64,000 nucleotides of DNA from Minicystis rosea (GTDB lineage Bacteria; Myxococcota_A; Polyangia; Polyangiales; Polyangiaceae). The translations under genes and the position numbers were made by a program. The notes below the pieces were generated by a model. That model worked only from the letters and a program-made list of their open reading frames with translations. It was not told the DNA's origin and did no database searches. Positions within the stretch are counted from its first letter, which is position 1. Every line of letters starts with the position of its first letter. Of this stretch, positions 35,363 through 42,800 are shown piece by piece. The stretch spans positions 8,851,703 through 8,915,702 of the forward strand of contig CP016211.1 of assembly GCA_001931535.1 (NCBI GenBank), read 5' to 3'.

Positions 35363-35410
35363 GAGCCATCTCGTTGGAGGCGCGCGTTCGCCCCGCCGGC
35401 GAGATGGCTC
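35363..35410. terminator. 11-bp inverted repeat after MBL gene
   Basis: GAGCCATCTCG (35363-35373) and CGAGATGGCTC (35400-35410) pair perfectly around a GC-rich 26-base loop, starting 13 bases after the stop. The loop is long for a terminator, but position and stem fit. The CCATCTCG element also recurs in the palindrome array at 3031-3212, so this might be a dispersed repeat instead. Confidence 0.5.
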
Positions 35411-35460
35411 GACGCGGCGCAGGCTTGCCCTTCGCTCGCCGATGCGGCGAGCATGACGGA

Positions 35461-36036
35461 ATGAGCGAGCCCAACCCTTATGCGCCGCCCGCGGACGACG
35501 CGGATCCCGAGACACCCAAACCATCCAAGACCAAATCGAAGAAGACGAAGAACAATCGTGCGTTCCGGATAGGTAATTACGCCGTGGTCCCCGTCGAGGA
35601 CCCGCGCCTCCCGAAGCGCTGCGTCGTTTGCAACGAGCGCGTCCCCGGCGAGCGGATACGCCGGCAGCTCATGTGGCACCCGCAATGGGTTTACGCGACG
35701 ATCTTCATCGGATTCCTCGTCTACTTGGTGATCGCGGCCTTCATGCGCAAGAGCGCCACCGTCGAGCACGCGCTCTGCCCGACGCACGCGCGGGCTCGGT
35801 TGAACGGGCAATTCGTGCTGTTCGGCGGGCTCCTCGGCGGTTTCATCATGGTGATCCTGGGCACGACCACGGACACGGGCGTGCTCGCCGCCCTGGGCGC
35901 GCTCACCATGATCGGCTGCGCCATCGCCGGCGCCATCATGGCGCGGACGCTCTCGCCCGCGAAGATCGACAACCACTACGTCTTCCTCAACGTCGGCCGC
36001 GCCTTCCTCGACTCGCTGCCCGAAGACGAGGATTGA
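35461..36036 (+). CDS. Small membrane protein with CxxC motif
   Basis: 191 residues from ATG 35461. A charged, Lys-rich N-terminus (35-45 residues) leads to 'KRCVVCNERV', a zinc-ribbon-like pair, then at least three hydrophobic spans (VYATIFIGFLVYLVIAAF, GQFVLFGGLLGGFIMVILG, GVLAALGALTMIGCAIAGAI). A His/Cys pair ('VEHALCPTHARARL') lies between spans. No family recognised. Such 'NPYAPP' N-termini with zinc-ribbon and spans are common in myxobacterial membrane proteins. Confidence 0.62.
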   Translation: MSEPNPYAPPADDADPETPKPSKTKSKKTKNNRAFRIGNYAVVPVEDPRLPKRCVVCNERVPGERIRRQLMWHPQWVYATIFIGFLVYLVIAAFMRKSATVEHALCPTHARARLNGQFVLFGGLLGGFIMVILGTTTDTGVLAALGALTMIGCAIAGAIMARTLSPAKIDNHYVFLNVGRAFLDSLPEDED

Positions 36037-36142
36037 TTGCCGCGCGCGGGCATGCGCCCGAAATCGACCGCGAGCCCTCTTTCAACCCTTCCAGCCCGCC
36101 TCGCGATCTCCGATTCTGACGAGCATCACGGGAGGCCATTTC

Positions 36143-36517
36143 ATGATTCGTTTGCTCACATCCATCATCGCCGTCGCCGCATCGCTATCGCTCGTGGGCT
36201 GTGGGGGCTTCCGCTCGTATGCGCTCCCCGTCTCGGCCGCCGAGGGCCCCGCCTTCTTCGCCCCCATCGCGGCCTGTGCCTCGTCGGAGAACCTTCAGAG
36301 CGTCCGCCATTCCGACTCGTTGAACGTGAAGGCGGTCCCCGGCGTGTGGGTGCAATACATGGTGCAACCGCCCGCCTTCAACATGGTCGTGGTCGTCGAA
36401 GATTCAGCCGGCGGCCCCGAAGCCGTCGCGGCACGCGCGGCCGCAGCGAAGGCCAAGGGCGACGAGATCTTCGCCTGCGCGGAGAAAGTCGTCGCCCGGC
36501 ACCGGCATTCGCGCTGA
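36143..36517 (+). CDS. Small lipoprotein of unknown function
   Basis: 124 residues. Signal peptide ends in 'SLSLVGC', a lipobox. Two further cysteines (AACASS and IFACAEK) may form a disulfide. The central part is a beta-rich stretch ('VPGVWVQYMVQPPAFNMVVVVEDS'-like segment). GGGAGG lies 9 bases upstream of the ATG. No family recognised. Confidence 0.6.
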   Translation: MIRLLTSIIAVAASLSLVGCGGFRSYALPVSAAEGPAFFAPIAACASSENLQSVRHSDSLNVKAVPGVWVQYMVQPPAFNMVVVVEDSAGGPEAVAARAAAAKAKGDEIFACAEKVVARHRHSR

Positions 36518-36527
36518 AGGCGTACCC

Positions 36528-38711
36528 TCACTCCTCCAAGCAACCCGGCAGCGACGCAATCGGGGCCGGGACCCCCGTATCGATGAGATCTCGGACCTGC
36601 TGCTCCCGGCGCCGCCAATAACACTGGGTGTGCGCCGGGCGGAGGTATCCGAAGTTGTAGATGGTCGGGTTCTCGTAGAGGCCGGTCAGCCGCTCGGCAT
36701 CGAAGCGATAATGCTTCTCGCGGCGGGCGATGATCTTCGCGGCCTCGGGGGTGAGCGCCGCCGCTTTCTTGTAATCGGCCTCCGGATCCGTCTTCTTCGC
36801 CTGCGCCAGCACGGCGCGATAGAGGTGCGCGGCGTGCTCGGCCCGATTGCGCACGATGGCGACGCCGTCCCAAAGCTCGTTGCACCAAGGGGTGACCGTC
36901 GCGTCCGCGCCCTGACACTGAGTCTGGAGCTGAGACTCGATGGGGCGCATCTCGTCCACCATCGCCTCCAGCTTGGCGACCACGTCGGCCTCGAAGGTCG
37001 CGCGATCCCCGTCGCTCATGGCGAGCACCTCCTCGAAGGCGATGCGCTTCGGGTGCGTCTCCTTGCCGGCGATGTAACCGAAGTCGACCGTGGTGTTCTC
37101 GCCCTGCACGTAGGCGATGAGCCGCGCGTCGAAGAGATACTTGGTCTGGATCGACACGAGCGTCCCCATCGCCGTCGCGACGTCGCCCGCGCAGCTCCCG
37201 AACGCCCCCGCGTAATCGGCGAGGAACGTCTCGAGCGGCGCGTCCGGCTGCCAAAGCATCTTCGCGGAGAGATAATCCGTGAGCCAATATCCCCACTCGT
37301 GCCCCGAGGAGAACATCATGTGTCCCGCCAGCGGGGGAAGCCCCTTCTGGCGCGCCTCGTCGACGAGGCCATGAATGTCGATGTAGCGCGCGTGGATGTA
37401 CTCGGGGAGGAACAGCGGCACGTCCACGTCGGCCGAGATCCAATAAGCCGACTCGGGGAAGTACGAGACGCGCCGGCTGGGCAGCTCCTCCATGATGTAG
37501 TCGTGCTGGAGGTGGAAGTCGGGGTGCCCGTAGGTGGCGAAATCGCGGTAGACGTCGAAGAAGAAGAGGGTGTGCACCACCTGCCCGAGCCGCGCGTCGG
37601 CGTATTTGGGAAGGTGATAATAAAAGATCTTCTCCCCCATGTAGTCGACGTAGAGGTTCTCGTAATTGCCCACGTGGTTGTGGACGTTGACCTCGATCGC
37701 CGGGTCGACCGCGGCCACGTGCTCGACGGCGTGGTTCAACCAGTCGATGACGGCCTGCGGCCCGGTGCTGACGAACTCGCCGAGCGCGAGATCGACCGTG
37801 TCCCAACCCACGGTGAGGAGCTTGTCGAGCCCCGCGTCCATCTGCGCTTGCCAGTCGTCCTCGTCGGTCACGAGCACGTAATTGTTCTGGAGCGAGGCGC
37901 CGCCCCACACTTGTACGTTGGTGCCGACCTCGACTCCGCGGAGGTGCGCATATTCGATGATGGCCTGCGCGTGCGGGACCCACGTGGCCCAATCCACCGT
38001 CGAGAGCAGCACCCATTGAAGGTGGTTTTGCCCCGTCTTCGCCATCCAGTCGACGACCCGCTTGGCGTCGGCCAGGTTCGCTTCGCTCGGATCGTTGAAG
38101 GGCGCGAAATACTCGATGGGATGGAGCGTGTGGAACTGGATGCCTCGCGTCGCCATCGCCGGCGCCCGCGCGATGCGCAGCGTGGCCGGGAGGCGCGGGC
38201 CCGCGTAGCGCGGCACCATTTCCTCCTTGGGGTGGAAGAAGCGCGCGCCGAGCTGCTCCAAGAACGCATAAGCACCATAGGTGAGCCCCGTCGCGTCGTG
38301 CGCCGCCACCACGATCACGGTGCTCGCGCCTTCGTCGACGCGCCGGATGGCGTAGCTGCTCGCCGCGTCGAGCCCGGCCTTCTCCGCGGCGGCGGCGCTC
38401 GTCGAGAGCCACACGGTGGCCTTCTTCTGCGAATCCGGTGCGCCGTCCACGGGCGCGAAGGTGCCGCTCCAAATCTGGCCAAGGTACTTCGCGAGATCGT
38501 CGCGGGTGAGGGCGAGCCCCGCATCGCCGCCCGTCTCGAAATACACACCGACGTCGGACGCTGCGAAAGCGCTCATTCCCTGTGCGAGCGCTTCGGCGCT
38601 GCACGTGGTGGAGGACGGCACCGGCATCGGCTCCAGCGCGTTGCACGAGGTGACCGCGAGGAGGCCGAGGAGGGCGCCGAAGGCGAGAGAGCGCGTGCCG
38701 GTGCTTCGCAT
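36528..38711 (-). CDS. DUF4838 lipoprotein, glycosidase-like
   Basis: 727 residues. Lipobox 'LLAVTSC'. Residues about 50-190 resemble the GH20/alpha-glucuronidase N-terminal domain ('IVVAAHDATGLTYGAYAFLE', 'GARFFHPKEEMVPRY'); the central DUF4838 barrel follows ('ATRGIQFHTLHPIEYF', 'YLPESAYWISADVDVPLFL'-type strands, 'LFSSGHEWGYWLTDYLSAKM'-like segment). A helical C-terminus has several Cys. The family is found on bacterial surfaces and is presumed to act on glycans, but activity is not established. Divergent to nothing; ends 10 bases from the lipoprotein gene. Confidence 0.75.
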   Translation of the reverse strand: MRSTGTRSLAFGALLGLLAVTSCNALEPMPVPSSTTCSAEALAQGMSAFAASDVGVYFETGGDAGLALTRDDLAKYLGQIWSGTFAPVDGAPDSQKKATVWLSTSAAAAEKAGLDAASSYAIRRVDEGASTVIVVAAHDATGLTYGAYAFLEQLGARFFHPKEEMVPRYAGPRLPATLRIARAPAMATRGIQFHTLHPIEYFAPFNDPSEANLADAKRVVDWMAKTGQNHLQWVLLSTVDWATWVPHAQAIIEYAHLRGVEVGTNVQVWGGASLQNNYVLVTDEDDWQAQMDAGLDKLLTVGWDTVDLALGEFVSTGPQAVIDWLNHAVEHVAAVDPAIEVNVHNHVGNYENLYVDYMGEKIFYYHLPKYADARLGQVVHTLFFFDVYRDFATYGHPDFHLQHDYIMEELPSRRVSYFPESAYWISADVDVPLFLPEYIHARYIDIHGLVDEARQKGLPPLAGHMMFSSGHEWGYWLTDYLSAKMLWQPDAPLETFLADYAGAFGSCAGDVATAMGTLVSIQTKYLFDARLIAYVQGENTTVDFGYIAGKETHPKRIAFEEVLAMSDGDRATFEADVVAKLEAMVDEMRPIESQLQTQCQGADATVTPWCNELWDGVAIVRNRAEHAAHLYRAVLAQAKKTDPEADYKKAAALTPEAAKIIARREKHYRFDAERLTGLYENPTIYNFGYLRPAHTQCYWRRREQQVRDLIDTGVPAPIASLPGCLEE

Positions 38712-38778
38712 GAGGGGAGCGATGGTGCGTCGGTTCGAGGCTGGGGAGAAGCGCGAAGGTGAGACGACGACGAGCGCT

Positions 38779-39237
38779 CTAATCGTCGCCGGCCTCTTCG
38801 AGGTTCTGCACGACGCGGCGCATGAGCGCGAGGGCGGTGGCGCGCTCGCGATCGTCGAAGCCGCGGACCGCTTGCTCCGCGCCCTTTCGGAGCAGCTCTT
38901 TCGCCTTCGGGACTCGCGCCTTGGCCTTGGGCGTGAGCGAGATTCGGCTCGCGCGTTTGTCGCTCGGGTGCGGCTCGCGCGCGATGAGCCCGTCGCGCTC
39001 CATGCGCGCGAGGAGCGCAGCCATCGTGGGCTGCTCGACGTGGGCGCGCTCGGCCAGCTCCTTCTGCAAGAGCGCCCCGTTCTCCTCGAGCGCGATCACC
39101 ACCGGGAGGTAGGCCATGCCGAAATCGAGCGGGCGCAGGCTCCGCTCGAAGCGGCGCATCAACAAACGAGAGGCGTGGTTGATCCAGAAGGACACCGCGG
39201 ATTCGGGATCCCAATCGGGGTCGGCCTTGACTTTCAT
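38779..39237 (-). CDS. MarR family transcriptional regulator
   Basis: 152 residues with the winged-helix motif 'QKELAERAHVEQPTMAALLARMERDGLIARE' and wing 'PSDKRASRISLTPKAKA'. It is divergent to the methyltransferase gene across a 62-bp gap. The palindrome at 39236-39247 overlaps its start codon and suggests autorepression and control of the methyltransferase. The ATG at 39237 is used. Confidence 0.9.
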   Translation of the reverse strand: MKVKADPDWDPESAVSFWINHASRLLMRRFERSLRPLDFGMAYLPVVIALEENGALLQKELAERAHVEQPTMAALLARMERDGLIAREPHPSDKRASRISLTPKAKARVPKAKELLRKGAEQAVRGFDDRERATALALMRRVVQNLEEAGDD

Positions 39238-39247
39238 AGCATGCTAT
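39236..39247. promoter_or_regulatory. Palindromic operator candidate for the MarR regulator
   Basis: ATAGCATGCTAT is a perfect 12-bp palindrome. It covers the ATG of the marR-like gene (39235-39237) and lies 53 bases upstream of the divergent methyltransferase start, the classic place for a MarR autoregulatory site. Confidence 0.55.
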
Positions 39248-39299
39248 CTAAATTCGGTTCCATCCGATGCGACGCGCTTCGGACCATGGAGGTACGCCG

Positions 39300-39863
39300 A
39301 TGAAGCCTACTACGAGCGCCGATTTCGATCGCGCCTACCGTCAGCCCATCACGTTCTGGGGTGACGTCCGCATCCCCAAAGAGGTCACGGAGCTTTCACG
39401 ACGCGGTGCCCCTCGGCGCGTCCTCGAGCTCGGCTGTGGGGTCGGCAGGTTCACACGTTACATGGCGAAGCAGGGGCTCCGCGCCACGGGCGTCGACTTC
39501 TCTCCGGTCGCGATCGAGAAAGCCAAGGCGCGTGTGGCCGGAGACGAAAGCAAGCCCGACTTCCTCGTGGGCGACGTGACGCATTTGGAGGCGCTCCGCG
39601 ATCCCTTCGACATCGCCTTCGACGTCGGCTGCTTTCACTGCCTCGATCGCGAAGGACAGCGAGGCTACGTGGCGGAGCTCAATCGCCTCCTCGTGCCCGG
39701 CGGCGCGCTCTTGATTTGGGCGCTGGACGACTCGCCCAGCGATCTCCGGCTCTCGCCCGCGGTCATGAAGGCGACGTTCGCGCCCTCGTTCGATCTCGAA
39801 TCCGCCGAAAGCAGCCGCCGGCGCCTCGCCGCCTCTCATTGGTATTGGCTGGTCCGACGCTAG
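39300..39863 (+). CDS. Class I SAM-dependent methyltransferase
   Basis: 187 residues. SAM motif 'VLELGCGVGRFTRYMAKQG' near residue 42, with motif II 'ATGVDFSPVAIEKAKARV' and 'FDVGCFHCL'. ATG 39300 is preferred to the ATG at 39267 because GGAGG lies 7 bases before it. Substrate unknown. Divergent with the MarR gene, so probably under its control. Its 3' end overlaps the convergent giant kinase gene by 4 bases. Confidence 0.86.
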   Translation: MKPTTSADFDRAYRQPITFWGDVRIPKEVTELSRRGAPRRVLELGCGVGRFTRYMAKQGLRATGVDFSPVAIEKAKARVAGDESKPDFLVGDVTHLEALRDPFDIAFDVGCFHCLDREGQRGYVAELNRLLVPGGALLIWALDDSPSDLRLSPAVMKATFAPSFDLESAESSRRRLAASHWYWLVRR

Positions 39864-42800
39864 GACGGTGGTGTGATCGGGAGCTCGATGATGAATGTCG
39901 AGCCGGCGCCTGGGCGGCTGTCGCAGCGAATGGCGCCGCCGTGATCCTCCACGATTCGACGGCAAATGTAGAGGCCGAGGCCGAGGCCGCCGTAATGCCT
40001 CTCCGACACGGCGCGCTCGAAGCGTCCGAAGATGCGGTCGCGCTGGTCTCTGCCAATGCCAATCCCGTGATCGCGAATCGCGAGCCGGGCCGTGCCGCCC
40101 TCTGCATCGAGGAAGATCTCGATGGGCTCACCCGACCCGAACTTGATGGCATTGGAGAGGAGGTTCGTGACGACTTGGTCGAGGTGGGATCGATCCCACT
40201 GGCCCACGACCGGGGCGCCCGCATGAATCGAGACGACGCAGCGAGACTGCGAGAGGTCCGCCTCGAAGCGCGCGAGCACCTCGCGGACGAGCGCGCCGAG
40301 ATCGACGTCGGCGAGCTTGAGCGGGAGAGGCCCCGCCTCGATGTGTGCAACGTCGAGCAGATCGTTGACCAGCTTGGTCATGCGCATTTCCTGGCGCGCG
40401 ACGAGCTCGAGCATCTTGCTCATCGCCTGCGGATCGATGGTGCGCCCCAAAGGCGCCAGGCGACACAGCGATTGGACCGCGAGCCGGAGCGACGTGAGGG
40501 GCGTGTTGAGCTCGTGGGATGCGACGGTGAGAAACTCGCTGCGAGCGCGCACGGCCTCCTGCGAGGCACGATAGAGCCGGGCGTTGTCGAGCGCGATCCC
40601 CGCGCGGCGCGCGACCTCCTCCGCGAGCTCCAGATCGGCGCGCGCGAAGCGGCGATCCGCGGCCCCCGAGACGAGGGTGATGACACCCAACGTCTGCCCG
40701 CGCGCCACGAGCGGCACCACGATGGCCGTGCGTGTCCCGAGATCGCGGAGGAGCCGATAGTGACTCTCGTCCTCGCTGGTCGCGCGCAGGACCTCGTCGC
40801 TCAGCACGGGCAGGAGCAGCGGCTCGCCGGAGCGGAGGACCGTGGCGGCGGGATGACGTGAATCCCAACGAGGTGGATATCGACGCTCGAGCTCCTTCAA
40901 CGCCGGTCCCTTTTCGGGATCGGCATAAGCCGCGGGGAGGCGCCGGATCTCTCGGCCTTCGACGATGTCGATGATGCAGTAATCGGCGAGCGAGCGCACG
41001 CACAGCCGGCCGAGGCGGGCAAAGGTCTCTTCGTAGTCGAGCGACTCCGACAAAAGCACGCCGGCCTCGGCCAGGAGCGCGGCGCGGCGCTCCGCGTCTT
41101 CGGCGGCCGCGCGCGCCGCTTGCTCCTTGGCGAGGAGCAAGGCGTTCTCCAGGGAGATGGCCGCCTGCATCGCGAGCAGCGAAAGCGCGGTGAGGCGATC
41201 GAGGGTGAACGCGCCGGCGAGGAGGTTGTTCTCCAAATAGAGCAGGCCCACCACCTCGGCCTGCCGCACGATGCGCATGCAGAGAATCGATCGCGGCTTG
41301 TTCCGAGCGATGTAGTCGTCACCGGCGAACTTGCCTGCATGGGCGGCGGCGTCGCTCAGAATGACGTCTTCCTTCGTCCGCAGCGCGTAGTGGACGAGCG
41401 TCGCGGGGAAACGCTGCAAGAGACCGTCCGACCCGTGGAGGTGGAGGACCGCTCCTTTCTGCCGGAGATCGGCCTCCGCCTCGATCGAGAGGCCACCTTC
41501 CCGAGGTACGATGAGACAAGCCCGCTCCGCGCCGCCTTGCTCGAGGACCACTTCGAGCAGCGTGCGCACCAGCTTGTCGAGGACGATCTCGCCCGAGATG
41601 GTCTGTGATGCCTTGGTCACCGAGAGCAGGTCGAGCTGCTCGGCGCGCATCGCCATCGTGGTCGCCGGAGCGAGGTGCTTTTGCGGAGCGAGCTGCGGAT
41701 GAATCCGCTCGAGCGCGCGCACTTTGCCGTCTGCGCCCCAGCGGAGGTAGCGATCGCGCGCCTCGCGCAGATAGGTGTCGGCGAACAGCTCGAAGCCGCG
41801 CGTGTGGTAGAAGCGCGCGGCCGTTTCGTAGGCGATGGCCTCGTTGTGCACGAAGCCGTTCTCGCGCGACGATCGAATGGCCTCTTCGTAGAAGCGCGTA
41901 GCGTCGTGATCGCGACCCTCGATGCGCGCGATCTCCGCGGCAACCAGCGCGGCGCGGTTCCGGAAGTTCTCGGGGCAGGTCTGGGCCCAAGTCTCGAGTT
42001 GCCGGTGGTGGGCCGCGAGCGCCGTGAGGATTTGCGACCGTTCGCGGTCGGACGCCGTGTCGTGATGGGCCGCGCGCGCGAGGGCGCCATAATAATGGTA
42101 GTCGGCGATCTCGAAGAACGAGGGCGAGGTCCAGAGGATCTCTTGGGCCTTGGCCGCGGCCGAGACGGCTTCGGCGTAGTGGCCCGCGAAGAGGCGCGCT
42201 TCCAGCTTGCGAATCCAATACCAACAGGATGCGAACGCCGGGCGCTGGGCGTCCCGGAGGTGCGCTTCGAACCGCGCCTCGTCGAACGAGGTGTCATCGA
42301 AGGACGCGAATTCCGGCAACGAGCCTCGAAGGGCGCGGACGAGCTGGAGCTGCACGACGAGGGTGTCCTCGATCAGCCCGAAGCCGGCCTTGCGCACGAG
42401 ATCGAGCGCCGCTTCGGCCTCCCGTTGCACCTCGCCGAGCGGAGCGCCCTCGACGAGGAGGAGCGTGATGGCGCAGGTGCGGCTGTAGGAGGCATACATG
42501 AGATCGCCTGTCTCCTGCGCCGCGACGAAGGCGCGCCGCACCAGCGAAAGGCCGGTGTGCACGTGCCTCGACCAGGGATTGACGTTGCTGCCGAAGATGA
42601 GCTGGACACGGCCCTTGAAGCGGAGCGGCCCACTCTTGTTCAGCAGATCGAGGCCGAGCTTGCCAAAGCGATATCCTTTGCGCTGGTCGTTGAAGCGCGA
42701 GCCGAGGAACATTCCGAAGACGACGTAGGCAATGCACGCGCTGTCGCTGTTGCCGTGCGCGAGGCAGAGGTTGACCATGCGACCCACGACGAGGCCAAGC

